Assembly: GCA_009846005.1 (NCBI GenBank)
Contig: VXYL01000073.1
Location: forward strand, 23,353 to 87,352
Source of the DNA: Gammaproteobacteria bacterium
GTDB taxonomy: Bacteria > Pseudomonadota > Gammaproteobacteria > Pseudomonadales > Azotimanducaceae
Reading direction: 5' to 3'
Length of the DNA stretch: 64,000 nucleotides
Below the pieces are notes generated by a model. The model was not told the DNA's origin, ran no database searches, and saw only the letters and a program-made list of their open reading frames with translations. A program made the translations under genes and the position numbers. This document shows, one piece after another, positions 36,110-44,400 of this stretch (the stretch's first letter is position 1; each line of letters starts with the position of its first letter).

Positions 36110-36448
36110 TCAACAAACCGGCCCCGGAATCGGAGCGGCAACGCCGTAGATCACCCAAACATAGCACCATCCGATCCCGGGCGAACAAGGTACGCAAGAA
36201 AGGTCGGATCGACTCGGCGTTTCGTTCGAATGCCTCGCAAGGCCTTGATTCGGCGGTTCTTCGAGAACGCGCCCGACGTGCACGGCGCTGAACGGTGGCA
36301 CGCGGGTGACGCCGCTAAGCCCGAAGGAGTAGCGTAGATCGTAGTGGTCCTTGACGTGGAACCATCCGGGCGAGGTTTCATCGTTGCGAACGTGGAAGGA
36401 CAGATGAAACCGGGGCGTGCCGTCGCGTGCGTCTTCCCACCTCGACAT
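36110..36448 (-). CDS. Unrecognised ORF, possibly a gene remnant
   Basis: 112 codons starting at ATG 36448, in the 487-bp stretch between Uma2 copy 2 and the C13 peptidase. The first 75 residues (for example RFHLSFHVRNDETSPGWFHV) have a protein-like composition; the last 35 run into DNA shared with the upstream region of the Uma2 copies and look non-coding, so the natural 3' end may have been replaced by the duplication. No family is recognised. No other feature was found in 36091-36577. Confidence 0.3.
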   Translation of the reverse strand: MSRWEDARDGTPRFHLSFHVRNDETSPGWFHVKDHYDLRYSFGLSGVTRVPPFSAVHVGRVLEEPPNQGLARHSNETPSRSDLSCVPCSPGIGWCYVWVIYGVAAPIPGPVC

Positions 36449-36577
36449 TTTGGCTGGTGAGACGAGCAGTCCCGCGCAGTCACTCGATGTGATCCACGCG
36501 CACGCTCGGCGCGTCGGAATGCGACACGAGCGTGTCTTGGAGGGGCGTTTTGGGGAACGGCATCTCGGTCCGGCGCT

Positions 36578-37921
36578 TTAGCCGTCGAGCGGCAGCTTCT
36601 CGACGATCTCTTCGCCGAGCCAAATCTGCGGCTCGGAATGCTTGTAGCCCTTGCTCTCCTCGCGTTCCCGAACAAGCGGCACCGCGCGCTCGAACGCAGC
36701 CCGGTAGTCCCCGTCGGTCAGGCTGTCCCGGTAGTAGGCTTCGCCGAAATAGGTGTACTCCCGGCCGTTTTCGCAGCCGAACGACGTCCGGTCTGCGCTG
36801 GCGGCGGTAATGACCATGGCGCGCGGTGACTTCAGGTCCTCGATGTAGCCCCCCGAGAAGCAGGCTGATACCACGACAACGAGCCACGGCAGGCCCGCAC
36901 CGTTGACGATCTCGCCGAGCCGTTTCGCGGAAAGATCATTGAGGCGCATCGACTCGAACAGGACCGAGAACTTGTGGTCCTTGGAGCCGTGGGAGGTCAT
37001 ATGCAGGAACAGGACATCCTCGGGTCCCATCTTCCCGGCAAACCCCTTGAGGATGGATTCGAGGTTCGGACCGTTCGCAAGCGGCAACTCGTCCATCGTG
37101 TTCCGGCTGTTGACCAGTATCGCCGTTCGGCCCTCGGCGCCAAGACGCTCCCGGAACAGCGACTCGATATGCTTGACCTCGTTCTCGAAGACGTCCTCCT
37201 TGGCGCTCGAAGCGAAGCCAACGAAGTAGGTCTCGGGCACGCCGTCTTCCGAGGCGAGCACGTCGGCCAAAGCGGTTTGGACCAGCCGTGGCTGGTCGTA
37301 GTAGATGGTCTCGACATCGAGTGGCGGCCGCTTTGGCCCGGGCGTCACCACCAACGGCACCGAAGGGCCGCGGCAGGCGACCAGGCCGGCGAGCGCCGCA
37401 AGGGCGATGGCGGCGGCAACCGCGCGACGAAGCCAGGTCACATCGAGCTCCCTGAACACGACCCGTGCCGCAACGGCGGCGATGACGTAGGCGAGCACCG
37501 TGTTGGCGATTTGCGACTCGAACGCATGGACGACAGCGTAAACCACCACGCCGCCGATCTCGACCGCTAGCACGCCCGCCAAAAGATGGGCGAGTCGTTC
37601 GATCCGCGCAAGACCCATCGCAAGCATCAGGAGCACCGTGAGCTTCGCGAATAGCGTGGCGCAGAGTGCATACATCCCCCAGCGCTGGAACACCGCGCCC
37701 CGTCCTGCATCCACGTAGTCGACGACGAACGTGAGTCCGACGAGGACCAGGAGCGCGGCGAGGATCACGCGCACGTCCCCGCTGAAGCGCCGCTTCAGCG
37801 GCACGGGCAGGAAGAGCGCGAGGCCGAGAAGGACATCGCGGCCGATATCCTCGAACAACGAGCGTGTCCGCGCGGTCGGTGATTGCGGCGCCTGCGGTTC
37901 CCAGATTCCAACGTCCGCCAT
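36578..37921 (-). CDS. Membrane-anchored C13 (legumain-like) cysteine peptidase
   Basis: 447 residues from ATG 37921. The N-terminal 190 residues have about five hydrophobic membrane segments (for example VILAALLVLVGLTFVVDYVD and AVAAAIALAALAGLVACRG). The C-terminal 240 residues are a caspase-fold domain: LHMTSHGSKDHK carries the catalytic His (about H311) and VVVSACFSGGYIEDL the catalytic Cys (about C354), as in peptidase family C13 (legumain, GPI8). Bacterial members are of unknown function; cleavage after Asn or Asp is the family habit. The active domain is probably on the periplasmic or cytoplasmic face of the inner membrane, depending on the helix count. It is divergent from the LLM oxidoreductase. 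Confidence 0.88.
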   Translation of the reverse strand: MADVGIWEPQAPQSPTARTRSLFEDIGRDVLLGLALFLPVPLKRRFSGDVRVILAALLVLVGLTFVVDYVDAGRGAVFQRWGMYALCATLFAKLTVLLMLAMGLARIERLAHLLAGVLAVEIGGVVVYAVVHAFESQIANTVLAYVIAAVAARVVFRELDVTWLRRAVAAAIALAALAGLVACRGPSVPLVVTPGPKRPPLDVETIYYDQPRLVQTALADVLASEDGVPETYFVGFASSAKEDVFENEVKHIESLFRERLGAEGRTAILVNSRNTMDELPLANGPNLESILKGFAGKMGPEDVLFLHMTSHGSKDHKFSVLFESMRLNDLSAKRLGEIVNGAGLPWLVVVVSACFSGGYIEDLKSPRAMVITAASADRTSFGCENGREYTYFGEAYYRDSLTDGDYRAAFERAVPLVREREESKGYKHSEPQIWLGEEIVEKLPLDG

Positions 37922-38039
37922 CGCACCGGTCCACAGGTGAGTCGACGGTCATTGTACGACTCGTTGGAAACATTGCTTGCACTGACGAATCAACTGCGTA
38001 TAGTCCGGCGACGTGTTGGGCGGAATAAGGAGGTGATCA

Positions 38040-38072
38040 GTGCAATCTTTTGTTGGGGGCAACCCCCTCTGA
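38040..38072 (+). CDS. Possible 10-residue leader peptide
   Basis: GTG at 38040 is six bases downstream of the AGGAGG core of an ideal ribosome site and opens a ten-codon frame (MQSFVGGNPL) ending in TGA at 38070. No amino acid is strongly repeated, so if it is translated it would not be a classical amino-acid attenuator. Confidence 0.3.
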   Translation: MQSFVGGNPL

Positions 38073-38116
38073 CTCCTTAACTGGATCTCGAGGGAGGTTG
38101 ATTCCCTCACCAAACC

Positions 38117-38150
38117 ACCGGGGTGGTGCCGGATGCGGCACCACCCCGGT
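38117..38150. terminator. 14-bp GC-rich stem-loop, terminator candidate
   Basis: ACCGGGGTGGTGCC at 38117-38130 pairs perfectly with GGCACCACCCCGGT at 38137-38150 around a GGATGC loop, followed by only two further T residues. It stands about 40 bp before the oxidoreductase start, so it would act as an attenuator for that gene if it terminates. Confidence 0.5.
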
Positions 38151-38191
38151 TTCACGTCCGGGACCCGCAGAGCATTGCACAAGGCAACGTC

Positions 38192-39109
38192 ATGAAACTA
38201 TCGGTCGAGTTTCCGAGCGTCAGCTATCGCGAAGGCGGTGATGGCGTTCGACGCCTAGCGCAGAGCATCGAGGCGATCGGCTTCGACCAGCTCGACGTCT
38301 TCGACCATGTCGTCATGGGCTTCCCCACCCCCACCCGGGAGGCACCCATGTACCCCCCGAAAATGCCGATCCTCGAAGCACTGATGGCGCTGTCGCATCT
38401 CGCCGCGGTCACCGAGCGCATCGGGCTCGGCACCGAAGTCCTTGTGCTGCCCCAGCGTCAACCCGTACTCGTCGCGAAACAGGTCAGTACGCTCGACACC
38501 CTATCCGGTGGCCGCGTCCGCCTTGGCATTGGTGTCGGCTGGCAGGCGTCCGAATACGACGCCCTGGAAGAGGACTTCCACACCCGCGGGCGCCGCATGG
38601 ACGAGGCCATCGAACTCATGCGCGCGTACTGGTCCGACGAGAACGTCGACTACCAGGGCCGGTTCTACACCTCCACCGCGATGGCCATGGAGCCGAAGCC
38701 GCCCCAAGGTCGCCGGCTGCCGATCTGGATCGGCGGCAATTCCGACCGCGCCTTGAGACGCGTGGCCGAGTACGGCGACGGCTGGCTGGCCACCGCCATC
38801 ACCGATGCCGACGTCGCGGCACGATGTAAGGCCAAGATCGCCGCCTACGCCGAAGCGGCAGGGCGCGACCCCGACGAGATCGGCTACCAGATGATGCTCG
38901 ACGTGCCGCCGCGGGACGAAGCGGGCAAGCGTTTCTACGCCGAGTTGGACCGTGTCCGCGCCCGCGCCGCCGAGGTCAGGGCGATGGGCTTCGGCTGGGG
39001 CGCGCTGAACGCCACGGCCATCTTCCAGGCCGGGGCACGCAGCATCGAGGCGATGGTCGATGTGCTCGGGCGAGCCCACGACGCGATCCGCAGCGAGGTC
39101 GGCAGTTGA
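38192..39109 (+). CDS. LLM class flavin-dependent oxidoreductase
   Basis: 305 residues from ATG 38192. The luciferase-like TIM barrel is shown by TERIGLGTEVLVLPQRQPVL followed by VAKQVSTLDTLSGGRVRLGI, then GVGWQASEYDALEEDFHTRG and LPIWIGGNSDRALRRVAEYGDGW, the standard motifs of the F420/FMN-dependent LLM family (TIGR03619-like). These enzymes oxidise or reduce small organic substrates using reduced flavin or F420. The specific substrate is not known. The frame is open upstream to 38123, but that part translates the terminator stem. Confidence 0.92.
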   Translation: MKLSVEFPSVSYREGGDGVRRLAQSIEAIGFDQLDVFDHVVMGFPTPTREAPMYPPKMPILEALMALSHLAAVTERIGLGTEVLVLPQRQPVLVAKQVSTLDTLSGGRVRLGIGVGWQASEYDALEEDFHTRGRRMDEAIELMRAYWSDENVDYQGRFYTSTAMAMEPKPPQGRRLPIWIGGNSDRALRRVAEYGDGWLATAITDADVAARCKAKIAAYAEAAGRDPDEIGYQMMLDVPPRDEAGKRFYAELDRVRARAAEVRAMGFGWGALNATAIFQAGARSIEAMVDVLGRAHDAIRSEVGS

Positions 39110-39182
39110 GAGACGGGCGTCGCGACGCGCCTTGTCCCGTCCCGCACGCCCATCGGGCGCGTTTCGAGAATGCACGTTTCTC
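39110..39182. repeat. Dispersed intergenic repeat, degenerate copy 5
   Basis: Directly after the oxidoreductase stop: ACGGGCG..., CCTTGTCCCGTCCCGC and a CGAGAATGCACGTTTCTCG imperfect palindrome. The last part is similar to the perfect palindrome at 57755-57776 inside copy 6, so these modules travel together. Confidence 0.5.
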
Positions 39183-39204
39183 GTGACAACCGACGCCTTG
39201 CAGG

Positions 39205-40272
39205 TCAGAACAACACGACGACGGCCGCCAGCGCACCGAGCAACATCGCGGCGAGCAGCATCGAATAGAGCCACGTCAGGAACAGGAAACCCGCGACGGT
39301 CCCGAAAACGCCCGTGGCGTAGAAGCGCTTGAGCGCCATGAAGTAGTAACCCGTCAGCGCCAACAGAAGGATCTGGTCGACCCAGGGCCAAGGCGGCGGG
39401 GTCAACAACGCGACACTGAACACCACAAACGCGATGGTATGGATGTGCATGCTGAACACGAGGTGCTCGGCGTAGAAGCGGTGACGCCGGATGAACAACA
39501 CCTTCAACATCAGGGCATAGATCGGTAGCACGAAGAACATGGCAACGGGCAGATAGCCGACGAAACGGTCGCGAACCACCGTGGTCGGGGCGTGAAACAC
39601 GTCCACGAGTTGACCGGCGACGAACAAGTCGATCGGTTGGTCGAGGCCTTCGTCTCCCCCCGCGAGCCCTTCCGCGTTGACGGCGAGCAGCATGCGCGAG
39701 ACCGTCGATTCGGGGCGTGCCAGGATCTCGTCGATCTTGCGGGCTCGCTCCTCGCCCAGGCTGCGCTTCAGGACCTCGATGGCTTCGGAATTCGCTGCGG
39801 CATCCCCGAAGTCGAGATTCGCGACAGCGTCGTCCTCGTCGTCCTCGTCGTCCTTGCCGTCCTTGCCGTCCTCCGACGCGCCCACTTGGATCAGGGGCGG
39901 GCCGTCGCCGGGTTCGCGGTCGTCGACGGTCAACGACAACACCAGGAAGAACAGCAGGCTCGTGAACAGGTACAGCCGAAACGGCGACAGGTAGCGGGCG
40001 CGGCGGTTGCGCGAGAACTCGAGGGAGAGCAACCCCGGATGGAGGAACAGCGCGCCCAGCGTCCGCCACACCCGAGAGTCGGCCTCGAAGGTCTCCGCCA
40101 GGACCTGGTAGAGAACCGGAAACAACGACCGCAGGTAGTCGCGGTCGTTCTGGCCGCAGACCGCGCAGAACCTGCCCTGCTTCAGAGCACCGCAGTTGGG
40201 ACATGCGTTCGGCGCGGACGTCGTTTCCGTGTCCGCAACCGGTTCCCCGTCGCTGCCTGCCGACTCGTCCAT
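39205..40272 (-). CDS. DUF3667 membrane protein with zinc ribbon
   Basis: 355 residues. CPNCGALKQGRFCAVCGQ (Cys24, 27, 36, 39) is the N-terminal zinc ribbon of the DUF3667 family, followed by the conserved LFHPGLLSLEFSRNRRARYL-like segment (here LFLHPGLLSLEFSRNRRARY) and LYLFTSLLFFLVLSLTV. A central acidic, Asp/Glu-rich linker (ASEDGKDGKDDEDDEDD) sits between the first membrane segment and a C-terminal set of about four more. Function is unknown. It is divergent from the next gene with a 50-bp gap. Confidence 0.85.
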   Translation of the reverse strand: MDESAGSDGEPVADTETTSAPNACPNCGALKQGRFCAVCGQNDRDYLRSLFPVLYQVLAETFEADSRVWRTLGALFLHPGLLSLEFSRNRRARYLSPFRLYLFTSLLFFLVLSLTVDDREPGDGPPLIQVGASEDGKDGKDDEDDEDDAVANLDFGDAAANSEAIEVLKRSLGEERARKIDEILARPESTVSRMLLAVNAEGLAGGDEGLDQPIDLFVAGQLVDVFHAPTTVVRDRFVGYLPVAMFFVLPIYALMLKVLFIRRHRFYAEHLVFSMHIHTIAFVVFSVALLTPPPWPWVDQILLLALTGYYFMALKRFYATGVFGTVAGFLFLTWLYSMLLAAMLLGALAAVVVLF

Positions 40273-40322
40273 GCGCGCATCTTACCCGCCAACGTCCGAA
40301 GCAGCGGGTTACACTCGTTGGC

Positions 40323-41471
40323 GTGATCCCGCCGAACCACATCAAGGCAACCGAGAGCCTTGCGCCCTTGATCCGCCGTCACGCCGACGAAGCCGAGCGC
40401 ATCCGCCACCTGCCCCAGCCGGTCGCCAAGGCCTTCGCCCGGCACGGTCTTTACCGCCTTGCCGGCACTAGGGACATCCACGGTGCCGATGCCGATCCCA
40501 TGACCCAGATCGGCGTCATCGAGGCGGCGTCCCGGGCCGACGGCAGCGCCGGCTGGAACCTGATGATCGGTATCGAGACGTTCGGGCTGATCGGCCCAGG
40601 ATTCAAGGACCGGTGTCCCGAACTGATCGCCGATCCCATGACCATCATGGCGAGTTCGACGGCGGCCGTTCACACGGCGCAGCGGGACGGCGACGGTTGG
40701 CGCGTGTCCGGCCAGTGGCAGTTCGCGAGCGGCATCCACAACGCCCAGATCTTCGGCGCCACGGTGCGTCTCTACGATGGCGATGAACTGCTCGACGAGG
40801 GCAATCGCTACGCGGTCGTGCCCGAAGGGCAATTCGAGATCGTCGACACCTGGCATGTGGCCGGGCTTCGGGGCTCCGGTTCCCACGACGTTCGCCTCGA
40901 TGACGTCTACGTGCCGGATTCCCGGATCATCGCGCCCATCGGCGGCAACGAGGCGACGACGCCGCAGCTGCGCCTGCCGCTCGGCAATCGCCTGGCCTAC
41001 AACAAGGCCGCCGTTGCCATCGGCATCGCCCGCGCGGGCATCGACGCCTTCGTCGAACTCGCAACCTCAAAGCAACCGCGGTTCACGACCCGGACCGTGC
41101 GCGACAGACCATTCGCGCAGCGTGCGATCGCCCTTGCGGAGGCCCGTCTCACGGGTGCACGTGCGGCTCTCATGGATCTAACCGCCGCAAGCTGGGAAAC
41201 CGTCCTTCGCGGCGACGACGTATCTCCCCAGGACAGGGCGATGTTCCACATCATCGCCTCGGACACCGCCCGAGCGGCCGTGGAAACGGTGGAAATCCTA
41301 TGCGAGGCGGCCGGTACCTCCGCCAACCGGATCGGCGAGCCGCTGGAACGCATCAGCCGTGATGTCAGGGTGGTGCGCCAGCATGCGACCGTGGCGCCGC
41401 ACTTGATGGAGGACGCCGGGCGCACCCTGCTTGGACTGGAGTCGGAGTCGTACGTCGTCCGCTCGAGATGA
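40323..41471 (+). CDS. Acyl-CoA dehydrogenase-fold flavoprotein, hydroxylase-like
   Basis: 382 residues from GTG 40323. The fold is that of acyl-CoA dehydrogenases: EAASRADGSAGWNLMIGIET, then WRVSGQWQFASGIHNAQIFG, then GLRGSGSHDVRLDDVYVPDS and the C-terminal helical domain. WRVSGQWQFASG and the general pattern match the branch that includes two-component flavin hydroxylases (HsaA/HpaH-like) rather than true acyl-CoA dehydrogenases, since the usual catalytic Glu context is not evident. It needs a reductase partner if it is a hydroxylase; none is adjacent. Its stop overlaps the ATG at 41468 of the next gene. Confidence 0.85.
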   Translation: MIPPNHIKATESLAPLIRRHADEAERIRHLPQPVAKAFARHGLYRLAGTRDIHGADADPMTQIGVIEAASRADGSAGWNLMIGIETFGLIGPGFKDRCPELIADPMTIMASSTAAVHTAQRDGDGWRVSGQWQFASGIHNAQIFGATVRLYDGDELLDEGNRYAVVPEGQFEIVDTWHVAGLRGSGSHDVRLDDVYVPDSRIIAPIGGNEATTPQLRLPLGNRLAYNKAAVAIGIARAGIDAFVELATSKQPRFTTRTVRDRPFAQRAIALAEARLTGARAALMDLTAASWETVLRGDDVSPQDRAMFHIIASDTARAAVETVEILCEAAGTSANRIGEPLERISRDVRVVRQHATVAPHLMEDAGRTLLGLESESYVVRSR

Positions 41472-44400
41472 CGCCGGCGCTCGCCGTGTCCGGAACCAAC
41501 GGCGCAAGGATTCGATCCAAGTTGGCAGTTGCCATCACCAAGGGCCGTCGAACCATGCGAGTCGTTCGTCACCGAGGCTCGGGCATCATAGACCGTCGTC
41601 GGTTTCCGAATCGCCATTGGTTCGTCGTGGCATTCACCGTCAGCATCGGCGTCTACGGCGAAACCGCCGTGATGCACGAAGTGCCGCTGTTTCCCCGGGC
41701 GGCGGTTCCCGATCGCCAAGGGTTCGTGCGCATCATCAATCACGCCGATCGGGCCGGCGAGGTTCGGCTGCACGTCATCGACGACGCGGGCAGCCGCTGG
41801 CAGCCAATCGACCTCGGCATCGAGGGCAAGGCCACGCTTCACCTGAACTCCGATGACATCGAGAACGGCAACGACGAAAAAGGCATTGCGTCCGGCACCG
41901 GCCCAGGGAACGGCGACTGGCGCATTGCGGTCGAGAGCGATCTCGACATCGAGGTGCTCGCCTACATCCGCACCGCCAACGGGTTCCTGACCAGCATGCA
42001 CGAAACCGTTGCACGCGAGGAGGACGGCTCGTACCGGGTCGCCTTCTTCAATCCGGGGGACAACGACAACCAGAGGAGCTCGCTACGCCTCATCAATCCC
42101 GGCGACGACGGCGCGGCGGTAACGATCACCGGGATCGATGATCAGGGCATGACCCCCGGTGAAGACGTCGTTGTCGAAATTCCCGCTGGAGCTTCGCGCA
42201 CCCTATCCTCGCGGGAACTCGAGACCGGGGGCACCGGCTTCGACGGTTCGCTAGGCGACGGCGCGGGCAAATGGCGTCTGTCGATCCAGAGCGACAGGCC
42301 GCTCACGGTGGTCGGCCTGCTCGCCAGTCCGACCGGGGAGATCTCCAACACCTCGGCCGCGCCCATCGTCGCTGACGAGACGGGAAGCCACGTCGTGCCG
42401 CTGTTTCCGGCCGCGTCGGACCCGGCCGACAGGCAGGGTTTCGTCCGGGTGATCAACCATGCCGCCGTGTCCGGCGCGATCAGCGTCGATTCCGACGAGG
42501 CCCACGATCCGGTCACGCTCCCGATCGGCGCAAGCGAGGCGCTGCATTTCAACTCGGACGACTGGGAGTTCGGCAACTCCGCAAAAGGACTGTCCGGCGT
42601 GGGCGGCACCGACAACGACTGGCGCCTGTTGCTGTCCAGCGACCTCGACATCGACGTGCTGGCCTACATCCGCAACACGCGCGACGGCTTCGTAAGCCCG
42701 ATGTACGCCGACGTGCCCGCTGCCGGGTACCGACATCGCCTCGCGGTATTCAACCCCGGCAGCAACACCGCCCAGGTGAGCCAACTCCGGCTCGCGAATC
42801 CGGGCCTCGGTGCCGCGCTCGTGACAATCACGGGAGTTGATGACGACGGCGAGTCGCCGGGCGACGGCGTCACCCTGTCCCTGGCCGGGGGTCGGACGAG
42901 GATATTGGACGCCGCCGAGCTTGAGGCCGGTGGTCTCGACTTCGACGGCGCACTCGGCGACGGCGCGGGGAAGTGGCAGCTCGTCGTCGAGTCCGACGCG
43001 CCAATCGGCGTCATGAACCTGATGGCGAGCCCAACGGGCCATCTGACCAACCTGTCGGGCGTTTCCGCGCAAACGGCACCCACGGAGGGATCGGCATTCA
43101 GCGATCGCGCCGCAGGCAGGCGATTGGTGCTGGACGACGGGAACAGGCATATCGACTTCCTTGCCGAGCGCCGCTACCGCGAAACGCGGGCTCGCGAAAC
43201 CACGACCGGGAGCTACGCCTACTCGAACACGGGAACCACCACGGCGACCCTGTCGCTGACGACCGACGACGGCGTTTCGTGCATGGCCGACATCGCGTTC
43301 GAGTCACGAATCTCGGGTCGCCTCAGCGGGTGCGAGGACGGTGAGGCGGATCTCGACTGGCGGCTGCTCGATCCCGCCAGGCGCGATGGCGACAGCATCA
43401 CCTACGAGATCACCGCCATGATCGCGACGCTCCAATCGGACCCGGAGGTGGTACGCGGCGCCACGGTCACGGTATCCGATGGCGTGCGCATCGCTTTCGA
43501 GAACGGCGGCTATGTCGAATCCGGGGCTCATCGATTCACCTGCAGGGCCGTCGCGGGCTGCGTCATCGACAACCAGGTCGTCAAGCGCGGCCGGGTCGTC
43601 CAAACGCCCGCGCTCGGCGAGCGCGACTTCCCCTTCGACGAGGCCAATGGCTCCCCCACCGGGCTCGCCTACGGCAGCGGTCACTTCTACGTCGTCGACG
43701 CCGACGACCTCAAGGTCTACGCCTACAACGACGCCGGGGTACGCGCGGCCGCCTTGGATTTCGATCTCGCAGCCGCCAACAGAACGCCCGCCGGCATCAC
43801 GCTCGGTCCCGACCGGTTCTACGTTGTCGACGAGGACGACTTTCTCGACGAAGACGCCACACGCACGGTGTTCGTCTACGACACCGACGGCCAGCACATG
43901 GCGGCCGAGACCATCGAGGTGAGCGCGACCATCCGCGAACCCCTCGGCATCGCCTATCTCAACGACACCCTGTTCCTCGCCGACGCCTGGACGAAAAAGG
44001 TCTACGCATACCGAGCATCGGGCGAACGCGACCCGGATGCGGACTTCGACCTGGTCCCCGACAACGCCTCGCCACGGGGGATCGCCTACGGCAACGGCAG
44101 GTTCTTCGTGGTGGATGTTTTCGACGACAAGGTCTACGCGTACCGGATCGACGGCGGCCGAGACCGGGATGCCGACTTCAACCTGGCCGACGGCAACAGC
44201 CTCGCACGGGGAATCGCCTACGTGGACGCGAGGTTCTACGTGGCCAACCCGGGCCGGGTCTTCGCCTACCCCAGCGACCGCCCCGATCTCATCGTCGATG
44301 CCTTCTCGGTCGAGCAGGAACGGCCGGACGCCGGCAGCGCTTTCGACATCGACGTGACGGTGCGCAACACCGGCCACCGCCGCGCCAAGAAGACGACATT

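Larger units (their letters stand above)
38026..38152 (+). ncRNA. Structured leader or small RNA candidate with three hairpins
   Basis: TAAGGAGGTGATC at 38026-38038 is a full complement of the 16S rRNA tail. AAGGAG (38027-38032) plus TCAG (38037-38040) can pair with CTGA (38069-38072) plus CTCCTT (38073-38078), enclosing a GGGGG-CAA-CCCCC hairpin (38055-38067). A second hairpin GAGGGA/TCCCTC lies at 38090-38108 and a 14-bp stem at 38117-38150. This order of Shine-Dalgarno, nested hairpins and a terminator-like stem, upstream of the oxidoreductase start at 38192, suggests an attenuator leader; repeated GGA motifs (AAGGAGG, TGGATC, AGGGAGG, CGGATG) also allow a CsrA-binding RNA. No known RNA family was recognised. 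Confidence 0.45.

Noticed and set aside
38026..38038. Fragment of a 16S rRNA gene
   Set aside because: Only 13 bases match the complement of the 16S tail, with no rRNA sequence on either side; a strong ribosome site explains it better.
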